From Euperipatoides rowelli (taxonomy: Eukaryota; Onychophora; Udeonychophora; Euonychophora; Peripatopsidae): DNA of 11,762 nucleotides. Of this stretch, positions 1 to 7,689 are shown piece by piece. The notes beneath the pieces are model-generated. The model was not told the DNA's origin, searched no databases, and saw only the letters and a list, made by a program, of their open reading frames with translations. The position numbers were made by a program, and so were the translations under genes. Positions within the stretch are counted from its first letter, which is position 1; the number at the start of each line of letters is the position of its first letter. The stretch lies in assembly GCA_003024985.2 (NCBI GenBank), contig PXIH01S0032996.1; one strand, given 5' to 3'.

Positions 1-261
1 ATATTTACATGTTATTACTTTTCTGACGATTGGACGATCCATCCAAAGGTTCAGATGTAATTAGCTTGTGTTGCTTATCTTTAGAAATTCATATCTTCAG
101 ATAGCAAAGTCCGAGAGTCGTGCCAACTGGTAGAATAGAATCCCCTACTCCCTGCCATTCACAAAGGAAGACAATTGGGAGTAGTGTGGAGGGATCGGAT
201 AGTGCAAGCCGCAAACCCTGGTCGCTAGCTTGGCTCTCACCAAGAATACGAAGCAGCGCAG
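1..261. other. Unassigned left flank with a short hairpin
   Basis: I see no supportable gene here. Open frames starting near 120 run straight into the 28-bp repeat and show no recognisable domain. An 8-bp perfect inverted repeat (CTACTCCC at 145-152, GGGAGTAG at 177-184) can form a hairpin with a 24-nt loop. The right part (about 120-261) is richer in GC than the LINE that follows, matching the adjacent minisatellite more than the rest of the window. No Polinton sequence is recognisable, although the Polinton gene cut at 3708 would be expected to resume on this side of the plus-strand LINE. Confidence 0.5.
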
Positions 262-401
262 CTCAACCCTCTGCACCACTGTCCCTTGGCTCAACCCACT
301 GTGCCACTGCCACTTGGCTCAACCCTCTGTGCCACTGCCCCTTGGCTCAACCCTCTGCACCACTGCCCTTTGGCTCAACCCTCTGTGCCACTTGCCCTTG
401 G
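262..401. repeat. 28-bp minisatellite, five tandem units
   Basis: Five head-to-tail units of 28 bp occupy 262-289, 290-317, 318-345, 346-373 and 374-401. Each begins CTCAACCC and ends in CTTGG or TTTGG, with only a few substitutions between units. Because 28 is not a multiple of three, the same Leu/Ala/Gln/Pro/Ser/Thr-rich peptide pattern appears in all three forward frames. That explains three overlapping open frames here and argues against a real protein. The array stops exactly where LINE sequence begins at about 401. It is strikingly GC-rich beside its AT-rich neighbours. Confidence 0.93.
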
Positions 402-990
402 TTTATTCAACTTATTGCTAAAAGAAGACATTGACATTGGATTTTTTCAGGAGGTGAAGCTTAAAAAAGGGGTGAATAATAATTTGAGCATATTCAATGG
501 GCACTGTCATATCTTTTCAGGCTTAGCAAATACTGCTAAATGGGGTGTGTTAATTTTGATTTCAAAATCTTTAATATTTCAAGACTTTAAAATATTAATT
601 TATGACCAAAACTTATTAATAATTTTGTTATTTATGGGTGGTGAAAAAATATATCTTGTATCTTATTATGGACCTCCTAGGATTACTCATAACAGGTTGA
701 TGTGGAGGCAGTTTTTTGAAGCTATGCCATTAGGGCATCCTAATATAATTTTGGGCGGGATTTTATTGTTAGTGATTTTTCTTTGTTAGATATTGATTTT
801 AGTGTATCTAGAAGCTTAAGATTGATAGATACAGCTGTTAGAATGAATATGGAACTCTTATCAACTAGACTAGACAATGTGTCAAACAGAATAGATTATT
901 TTTTCTCTTCTGGCAATTTATTTAGAAATTTTGATTATAATCTGAAACCTAATAGATTCTCCCATCATATCATGCTTTTGGTCAATTTTC
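402..990 (+). pseudogene. AP-endonuclease-like domain of the plus-strand LINE
   Basis: This is the N-terminal endonuclease of ORF2 (exonuclease-endonuclease-phosphatase fold), which makes the first-strand nick. Visible marks in order are IDIGFFQEVKL (about 430-465, holding the Gln-Glu of the metal-binding motif), GVLILISKSL, YYGPP, then ILGG at about 745-757 where the Asp-Phe-Asn motif should follow. A one-base loss there shifts the frame, and the domain continues in another frame from about 762 (DIDFSVSRSL, RIDYFFSSG). It ends with FSHHIML (957-977), where the usual Ser-Asp-His is Ser-His-His. The first strand and Asn motif of the domain are missing because of the 5' truncation. Confidence 0.85.
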
Positions 991-1839
991 AAATAAAAGA
1001 TACTATGTACACCCCTGCTTATACAATAAAACAAGTGCATTATGCTCTACATTCTAATTTACAGCTGGGGATGGGGGTTTTTAATAACATGTATAATGGT
1101 ATATTGAATTTAATTCTTTACTAATGAAAGGTTTGGATAATATTAATGATTGGCTTTTTTTTTTTTAATTTTTATTGAAAATTATGAATGATGCTAATAT
1201 AAAAATATAAAATGAATTTAAATGGTAGAATTACTGAACTGATGGACATTTCCAATAAGATGGTTAATCTAGGCAAAGCACATGTTCCTTTCTTTTTAAA
1301 TTGGAAACGGGAACTATCAGACTTGATAAATGAGAGAGATAAAGCTAATTATGTATTTTTATGAAAGAAGATTATTGCTTCAGCAAACAAAATAAATAGT
1401 TTTACTACATCAAGATTCTTTAGGAAGCCTAAATCCTCATCCCTCAACTTTATTTATGATAACAATAAGTTTATTAAAGGATTCGAAATGATTAATGCTA
1501 TTTATGCTTATTTTAAAAAGATTTATGTAGATGTGCCTATGGAGTACGTGTCGAGGTTGGTTTTCCTATAGAAGGTAGTTTGTTAAATTAATTTAATTTT
1601 TGGATAAGTAGAGCAGATATTCTAGACGCTTTTGCCTCAACTAATGATTCTTGTTACCCTGGGCCAGATTTGCTAAGTACGAAAATTTGGAAATTATTTG
1701 ATTCCTCTTTTATATTGCTACAGGAAATATTATATAATAAATTCATTAATAATGTATTTTTAATAATGCATTTATTACAACATTTATAGGTTTTTTTTAA
1801 AAAAAAAGTATGCAGTTGATAATGACAAAGTTGGCCTTG

Positions 1840-2545
1840 ACATGTTAAGGCCAATATGTATCGATAATTTAGATCTGAAACTTTTTGCAAGGATTCTTAA
1901 TACCAAATTGTCACAGGTACTTCCCGGCCTAATGTACCCTGTCAATTTTCTCTTAAGGGCTCTTCAAATTCATATGCCTTATTCAGGAGGCAATTTTTGA
2001 GATTAAGAGGTTGAAACTTAAAGGAGCTGCCCTGATATTTCTAGATATAGCTAAAGCTTTTGATAATGTCAATTCATGTTTACTTTCAAAGATAATAGTT
2101 CAGCACTTTGGTTTTTTTCCAATTTATCAAGAGGGTTAATAAATTATATTGGCAATAAGGCTATCCATATTATGTATAACAATAAATTATTTTATACATT
2201 AGGAGTCAAAAGGGGCTTGACTCAGGGATCTCTCTTGAATTCTAACCTCTTTATTATGTATATTGAAAGCTTAATTGTTCAGTTAAACAATTTAGAAGTT
2301 GGGATCTTTCTACCAAGTATGGGCACTATTATTACTGCAGTGACATACCTGGATGATATTACCATCCTAGTTAGAGATAGTGCATTGTTGAATGTGGTCA
2401 TGGGTCTTATTGATGAATTTTCGATGAACTCAGGATCAAAATTTAACATCACAAAACTCATGTATGGAAATCATTTTTAAATCAAATAGTAGCAACATAT
2501 TGTAGGGATCTTCCAACTACTTTCTTGGGGATACCATTTCCATTT
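1840..2545 (+). pseudogene. Reverse transcriptase domain of the plus-strand LINE
   Basis: Fingers and palm of the reverse transcriptase are recognisable in pieces: LRPICIDNLDLK (from about 1845), FLDIAKAFDNVN (about 2036-2071, carrying the first catalytic Asp), GVKRGLTQGS (about 2206-2232), and TYLDDITIL (about 2343-2369), whose Asp-Asp pair is the catalytic centre. These are followed by FNITK and, in another frame, FLGIPF (about 2520-2540). The catalytic box reads Tyr-Leu-Asp-Asp rather than the Tyr-Ala-Asp-Asp usual in LINEs. The longest uninterrupted piece is 2076-2480. At least two frameshifts separate the early block from the palm, so this is a relic. Confidence 0.88.
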
Positions 2546-2974
2546 GTTGGTATTGATATGAGGAATAAAATACAGAACAATTTATTAAATAAGTTGAATA
2601 TTATAAAGGACCAATTGGTAATAAATACATCTCTTTGTTGACAAAGGTAAGAATTATTAATTGCTACCTTTTTCAAAAATTTATTATTACTCATATCATA
2701 CAAAGTTTACTCGAAAAAAATTTGTCAATAAGACCTACTCAATTGTTAATGAAATCATATGGGGAAAATGACTAATCCCTATTTCCAAAAATAAGATATT
2801 TTTGCCGATTTCCAAGGTGGTCTTGGTCTACATGATCTTAATGAAATGTTTAATATTACTTAGAGCAAATGTATGCTTAGTTTATGGAAAACTATGTGAA
2901 GCAATATTACGATATGCTGATATAGATCCTACGGATACTCATCCACAGATATTGAGAGGAAATATCCTTTTCAT

Positions 2975-3610
2975 ATGATTTTAGTAGGTTTTTGGGAAGT
3001 GACTGATACTCTGGACAAAGTTAGAGATTCTAAAGAATCATATAAATGGCATTATAATTTAATTATTGATCATGTTATAGTCAGGGGTGAAGCTAAACTT
3101 ATTAGGCTTATCTCGAAACATTTAATTAGTCTCAAATATTCACCCAATTTATTTGATTTTATGTTTAAACTTTTCCAGAGGGCGCATAAGACAAAGAATT
3201 TTATGGTAACAAAATATGGATTATTATTTGATGAATCTTGTGTGTTCTGTGGAAAAACTGAAGATGATACTCAGATTTTTTTTTAATTTGTCAAGTTTGT
3301 AGACTTCAGAAAAAAATCTATTTTCGGACAGGTTGGAACTTACAGGACAACAATTTGATGGCTACGGGGCTTTTCATGCTCTGTTTTAGTGGTTATATTG
3401 TTATTTTACTATATGCATTTTTTTGGTATGGAAAGCTAGAAATGTTTTAGTTTTCAATGGCACAGATTTGAGAATGTGGCCTTATTATATAGGGAGTTAA
3501 AAAATTATTATAAAAAGGATTTAGAATCTTTACATTTTGACATTGTGGAAACAAAATGGAATCATGATTTGACAAATTAGTTCTTTAATAAATGTATTGC
3601 TAATGTTTAG
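2975..3610 (+). pseudogene. C-terminal zinc-finger region of the plus-strand ORF2
   Basis: The ORF2 C-terminus, which in LINEs helps bind RNA and target DNA, is recognisable. The open piece 2975-3286 ends with CVFCGKTEDDTQIFF (about 3239-3283), a Cys-x2-Cys followed by a position that is His in the other copy but Gln here. An extra T in a T-run at 3277-3285 brings a stop. The rest, including a degraded Trp-Lys-Ala-Arg-Asn segment around 3430, continues in shifted frames to the stop at 3608-3610. The arrangement fits the reverse-transcriptase-associated zinc-binding region seen in many LINEs. Confidence 0.75.
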
Positions 3611-3707
3611 ACTTTTATTTCTTATTATGTACTGGTATATATTCATGTTATTTTAATGCATTATGTTTAATAAAGTTAATTTTGGGAGAAAATCCCTTTT
3701 AAAAAAA
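3611..3707 (+). terminator. LINE 3'UTR with polyadenylation signal, terminal hairpin and A-tail
   Basis: After the ORF2 stop there is about 100 bp of 3'UTR. It carries AATAAA at 3669-3674, then a small stem GGGA (3684-3687) / TCCC (3693-3696) with a 5-nt loop, then TTTT and seven A residues ending at 3707. The same hairpin and A-run occur at the 3' end of the minus-strand copy, so this is the true end of the element and a plausible recognition site for its reverse transcriptase. Confidence 0.75.
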
Positions 3708-4285
3708 GTACTTACTATTTTCATCTCTTTGAAACCCTTATAGAAAAATGTAGTTACATTTTGTTTCTTAGTACAAATTAATGAAGTTACCATTTCTATA
3801 TAGGATGTATTTTTAAATTCATCTACTTTAGCTTCGGCAAATCCTAAAAGTCTGCATACAAGTTGTGAGAGTTTTAATTCTGAAAAAGTATAAATTTTTC
3901 CAGATCTATTAAATTTGAGTTGAGTATAGCTTTCTCTATTACATGTTTTAAAACTGAAAGGTTGAATTTTAAATTCAAAATGAGTATATAGATTTAATAG
4001 CATCTCTAAGTTTTTTAATGGTAGTATAGATCCCTACAGGGATATTAAATTTTTTAACATGTAGACTGATGGTACCAAATTCATATTTATAAAGAAAATA
4101 AATTTCATTATTTTAATTTATAGTATACTAAGTTTATGGATATTGAATTTCAGATACTCCTACTTCATAATCGGCTCCTGTTAAATCTAATGTCTTTGAA
4201 AGTTTAATTTTAAAATTTTGTGGTGTATTCTGAGGATAATAATCATAAAACTATTGGAAGGTAAGGTAATATAAAAATGAGTCAT
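3708..4285 (-). pseudogene. Polinton/Maverick-associated gene of unknown role, broken, truncated by the LINE
   Basis: The ATG (4285-4283) overlaps the integrase stop as ATGA, the tight gene packing of virus-like elements. Reading leftwards on the minus strand I see FYITLPSNS at the start, then in a second frame ADYEVGVSEIQYP (about 4180-4140), then in a third NIPVGIYTTIKKLRDAI (about 4050-4000), then FSELKLSQLVCRLLGF (about 3895-3850). I recall a family carried next to integrase in Polintons and related animal virus-like elements with these marks, but its function is not something the sequence shows; a virion or accessory role is a guess. At least three frameshifts or stops break it. The Polinton reading ends near 3708, where the plus-strand LINE tail begins; residues beyond that are read through LINE sequence. 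Confidence 0.6.
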
Positions 4286-4980
4286 AATTTTTTCAAGTCT
4301 TTTTCCGGAACCCAAGAGTTAAAGAATGAAGGATAAACTTGCTACTTGATATAATAATAATATTTTTTTCTTCCTCTTTTTTCTTCTTTCAATATTTTTT
4401 CTATATTATAATAATCACTGCTATCTTTTTTAACTGCTTGTAGTTCTTCTGGGTAGTAAGTCCCATCAATGACCTCATCGTTCAAATCTTTGATTTTATA
4501 TATCAGTGTTACTGTAGGATGTGTTCTGTGATAATAAATATTTCTTGAGTCCAATTGGGGAGGTAATCCTTCGCGAACACTCTTTTTATTTTAGAAATTC
4601 TAACTTGTTGTCTGATATTAAATTTAAAAGATTGAGATTCATACCATAGTTTATCTTCATATAAAACTCCATATACTTCTTTTTCATTTTTCTTATTCAC
4701 TTCTACTGGACTTTCTTTGAATACTTCTATGAAAAGAATTGTTATAACTTGTCATCAATTGGGGTAAGATATCTAAATACGTTAAAGTATTTTTGGAAGG
4801 AAATATCTCCACATGCGTTTTTTCAATGTCAGGTTCAACAGTTCAACAACTGCAGCTTTTAATTCAGACTTAGTTGTAATATTATTTTCTTTTAAATAAG
4901 CTTGAAAGATGTGCTTCTGTCTGGAGCTTTTTGGGTTTAAGCTATTGTATAATTTTTTAAAACATGATTAGAATTTCTTT
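4282..4980 (-). pseudogene. Polinton-type integrase, C-terminal half with chromodomain, broken
   Basis: This is the downstream half of a retroviral-type (rve) DDE integrase. On the minus strand from 4980 it opens with KEILIM, then LQTEAH (about 4890), where the second catalytic Asp region is damaged. The block ending AAVVELL (about 4845) contains the likely catalytic Glu. Next come YLDILPQLMTSYNNSFHRSI (about 4780-4720), a frameshift near 4725, VRISKIK and YLPNWTQEIF in the SH3-like C-terminal domain (about 4600-4545), and YKIKDLNDEVIDGTYYPEEL. Last is a chromodomain-like tail, NIEKIL ... FNSWVPEKDLKKL, ending at TGA 4284-4282. The tail contains an in-frame TAG near 4343 at the position of a conserved aromatic. 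The upstream part of the gene is found at 9954-10073, on the other side of the inserted LINE. Ginger or another rve-type element is possible; the chromodomain and the neighbour favour Polinton. Confidence 0.75.
4963..4980. repeat. Target-site duplication, 3' side of the minus-strand LINE
   Basis: CATGATTAGAATTTCTTT at 4963-4980 is repeated without mismatch at 9954-9971. It lies directly beside the A-tail (T-run on the plus strand, 4982-4989) of the minus-strand LINE and encodes the same integrase residues (KEILIM) at both sites. This is what target-primed reverse transcription leaves behind. Confidence 0.92.
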
Positions 4981-4981
4981 C

Positions 4982-5083
4982 TTTTTTTTAAAGGGATTTG
5001 CTCCCAAAATTAACATTATTAGACATAGGCTAATGCCTAAAAATAACATAAATATATACCAGTACATAATATGAAATAAAAGT
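4982..5083 (-). terminator. 3'UTR, terminal hairpins and A-tail of the minus-strand LINE
   Basis: Downstream of the ORF2 stop there is about 100 bp matching the 3'UTR of the plus-strand copy. It holds a small palindrome TAGGC-TAAT-GCCTA at 5026-5039 that is degraded in the other copy. Next is the conserved stem GGGA (4993-4996) / TCCC (5002-5005), then the A-tail (T-run 4982-4989 on the plus strand). AATAAA is not preserved at the position where the other copy has it. Confidence 0.75.
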
Positions 5084-5193
5084 CTAAACATTAGCAATAC
5101 ATTTATTAAAGAAGAAATTTGTCAAATCATTATTCCATTTTGTTTCCACAATGTCAAAAGGTAAATATTCTAAATCCTTTTTAAAATAATTTT

Positions 5194-5700
5194 TTAACTC
5201 CATATATAATAAGGCCACATTCTCAAATCTGTGCCATTGAAAACTAAAGCATTTCTAGCTTTCCATACTAAAAACAATGCATATAGTAAAATAACAGTAT
5301 AACCTCTAAAACGGAGCAGGAAAAGCGCGAAAAGCCAAAAAGCCCCGTAGCCATCAAATTGTTGTCCTGTAAGTTCCAACCTGTCAGAAAATAGATTTTT
5401 TTTTCTGAAATCTACAAAATTTACACATTCAAAAAAAAAATATGAGTATCATCTTCAGTTTTTCCACAGGACGCAAAGGAGTCATCAAATAATAGTCCAT
5501 ATTTTGTTACCATAAAGTTCTTCGTCTTATGTGCCCTATGGGAAAGTTTAAACATAAAATCAAATAAATTGGGTGAGTATTTAAGGCTAATTAAATGTTT
5601 TGAGAAAAACCTAATATGTTTAGCTTCACCCCTAACTATAACATGATCAATAATTAAATTATAATACAATTTATATGATATTTTATATAATACTTTAGAA
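5194..5700 (-). pseudogene. C-terminal zinc-finger region of the minus-strand ORF2
   Basis: An open piece at 5669-5421 ends in ASCGKTEDDTHIFFLNV. It keeps the second Cys and the His of the zinc-finger motif but has lost the first Cys, which the plus-strand copy keeps (CVFC). The two copies together imply a Cys-x2-Cys-x8-His-type finger in the ancestor. After a stop the reading resumes with LELTGQQFDGYGAF and a hydrophobic stretch, then LVWKARNALVFNGTDLR (about 5280-5225), typical of the extreme C-terminal part of many LINE ORF2 proteins. Confidence 0.75.
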
Positions 5701-6179
5701 TCTATAACTTTGTCCAGAGTATCAGTTACTTCCCCAAAACCTATGAAAATTATATGAAAGGATGTTTCTTCTCGATATCCGGATATCCGGTGGAGGAGGA
5801 GTATCCGTAAGATCTATATCAGCATATCAGCATTTCGTAATATTGCTTCACTTAGTTTTCCATAAACTAAGCATACATTTGCTTTAAGTATATTAAACAT
5901 TTCATCAAGATCATGTAGACCAAGACCACCTTTGGAAATCAGCAAAAAAAATCTTATTTTTGTAAATAAGAGTTAATTGTTTTCCCCATAGGATTTCATT
6001 AACAATCGAGTAGGTCTTATTGATGAGTTTTTGAGTAAACTTTGTATGATATGAGTAATAATAAATTTTTGAAAAAAGGTAGCAATTAATAATTCTTACC
6101 TTTGTCAACAAAAAGATGTATTTAAATACCAATTGGTCCTTTAAAATTATAAACTTGTCTAATAAATTGTTTTGTATTT

Positions 6180-6915
6180 TATTCCTCATATCAATACCAA
6201 CAAATGGAAATGATATCCCAAAGAAAGTAGTTGGAAGATCCCTACAATATGTTGCTACTATTTGATTTTAAAATGGTTTCCATACATAAGTTTTCGTGAT
6301 GTTAAATTTTGATCCTGAGTTCATCGAAAATTCATCAATAAGACCCATGACCACATTCAACAATGCACTATCTCTAACTAGGATGGTAATATCATCCTGA
6401 TATGTTACTGCAGTAATAATAGTGTCATACTTGGTAGAAAGATCCCAACTTCTAAATTGTTTAACTGAACAATTAAGCTATCAATATACTAAATAAAGAA
6501 GTTAGAACTCAAAGGAGATCCCTGAGTCAAGCCCCTTTTGACTCCTAATGTATAAAACAATTTATTGTTGTGCTTAATATGGATAGCCTTATTGCCAATA
6601 TAATTTATTAACCCTCTTGATAAATTGGAAAAACCAAAGTGCTGAATTATTATCTTTGAAAGTAAATTGACATTATCAAAAGCTTTAGCTATATCTAGAA
6701 ATATCAGGGCAGCTCCTTTAAGTTCCAACCTCTTAATCTCAAAAATTGCCTCCTGAATAAAATATATAGGCTAGGCATATGAATTGAAGAGCCCTTAAGA
6801 GCAAACTGACAGGGTGACATTAAGCCGGAAAGTCCCTGTGACAATTTGGTATTAAGAATCCTTGAAAAATATTTCAGATCTAAATTCTCAATGCATATTG
6901 GCCTTAACATGTCAA
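6180..6915 (-). pseudogene. Reverse transcriptase domain of the minus-strand LINE
   Basis: In order on the minus strand are MLRPICIENLDLK (from 6910), FSRILNTKLSQ, CQFALKGSSIHMP, ALIFLDIAKAFDNVN (about 6710-6670, first catalytic Asp), GVKRGLTQGSPLSSN (about 6545-6500), and TYQDDITIL (Asp-Asp at 6391-6396). Then come FNITKTYV (about 6310), and finally FLGIPFPFVGIDMRNKI after a stop. The catalytic box has Gln where the other copy has Leu and most LINEs have Ala. The palm is split between frames by small indels. The match to the plus-strand copy is close and collinear. Confidence 0.9.
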
Positions 6916-7119
6916 GGCCAATTTTATCAATTTCAACTGCAAACTTTGAATTTATTATATAATATTTCGTACAGCAATATAAAAGAGGAATTAAATAATT
7001 TTTTAATTTTTGTACTTATCAAATCTGGCCCAGGGAAACAACAATCATTAATTGAGGCAAAAGCATCTAGAATATCTGCTTACATATTCTAAAAATAAAT
7101 TCATTTAACAAACTACCTT

Positions 7120-7392
7120 CTATAGGAAAACCAACCTCCTCAAACCTCGACACGTACTAATAGGCACATCTACATAAATCTTTTTAAAATAATCATAAAT
7201 AGCATTAATCATTTCAAATCCTTTAATAAACTTATTGTTATCATAAATAAAGTTGAGGGATGAGGATTTAGGCTTCCTAAAGAATCTTGATGTAGTAAGA
7301 CTATTCATTTCGTTTGCTGAAGCAATAATCTTCTTTCCTAAAAATAAGTAATTAGCTTTATCTCTCTCATTTATCAAGTTGATAGCTTCCAT
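7120..7392 (-). pseudogene. ORF2 linker between endonuclease and reverse transcriptase
   Basis: An open piece of 90 codons lies between the two enzymatic domains. It reads LINERDKANYLFLGKKIIAS, then RFFRKPKSSSLNFIYDNN, then a segment rich in aromatic residues (AIYDYFKKIYVD). Its position, and the Phe-Phe-x-x-Pro-Lys style segment, fit the region just upstream of the reverse transcriptase in L1/Tx1 ORF2. The homologous segment of the plus-strand copy (about 1320-1560) is similar but interrupted. No separate function is assignable. Confidence 0.7.
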
Positions 7393-7689
7393 TTACAATT
7401 TAAAAAGAAAGGAACATGTGCTTTGCCTAGATTAACCATCTTATTGGAAATGTCCATCAGCTCAGTAATTCTATCATTTAAGTTCATTTTATATTTTTAT
7501 ATTAGCATCATTCATAGTTTTAAATAAAAATTTTTTAAAAAGAAGCCAATCATTAATATTACCCAAACCTTTCATTAGTAAAGAATTAAATTCAATATAA
7601 ATGTTATTAAAAAACCCTATCCCCAGCTGTAAATTAGGATGTAGAGCGTAATGCACTTGTTTTCTTGTATATGCAGGGATGTATAATAG

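Larger units (their letters stand above)
402..3610 (+). pseudogene. LINE ORF2 (endonuclease-reverse transcriptase), plus-strand copy, broken
   Basis: This is the remnant of the ORF2 polyprotein that nicks target DNA and copies the element RNA in place. The beginning is missing; the sequence opens inside the endonuclease and runs to a TAG at 3608-3610, homologous to the ORF2 stop of the other copy. It is broken by several frameshifts and stops: one near 755-761 in the endonuclease, more around 1125-1560, around 1880-2040, after 2450, near 2865, and in the C-terminal region, which also lacks roughly 25 bp near 3375 that the other copy retains. Some lesions are absent from the partner copy, for example the indel after Asn-Ile-Thr-Lys near 2450. 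It cannot encode an active enzyme. Confidence 0.88.
401..3707 (+). mobile_element. 5'-truncated LINE (L1/Tx1-like), plus-strand copy
   Basis: This is a non-LTR retrotransposon remnant. It contains, in order, endonuclease, reverse transcriptase, a Cys/His zinc-finger region, a short 3'UTR with AATAAA, a terminal hairpin and an A-run (3701-3707). Compared with the full-length partner at 4981-9953 it lacks the 5'UTR, ORF1 and the first residues of ORF2, so it is 5'-truncated as is common after incomplete target-primed reverse transcription. Its 3' flank is Polinton sequence and its 5' flank is the 28-bp minisatellite. I find no target-site duplication. L1/Tx1 is my reading of the motif style, the A-tail and the two-ORF plan of the partner copy; it was not tested by phylogeny. 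Confidence 0.9.

Noticed and set aside
262-401. CRISPR-like array because the unit is 28 bp
   Set aside because: Units are directly contiguous with no spacers and the setting is eukaryotic; it is a minisatellite.
120-434. Three overlapping forward open frames giving Pro/Leu/Ala-rich proteins
   Set aside because: They are the 28-bp tandem repeat read in rotating frames, with no domain; the last one merely runs on into the truncated LINE endonuclease.
1654-1890. Minus-strand open frame across the plus-strand LINE; likewise 2279-2461 and 2482-2703
   Set aside because: They are antisense shadows of the ORF2 coding region with no domain of their own.
3653-3708. C-terminal end of the Polinton gene read down to 3653
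   Set aside because: Those codons are the reverse complement of the LINE 3'UTR and A-tail, so the apparent C-terminus is a fusion artefact of the insertion.
6862-7092. Plus-strand open frame opposite the minus-strand reverse transcriptase
   Set aside because: It is the antisense shadow of the LINE, homologous to the shadow at 1654-1890 of the other copy.
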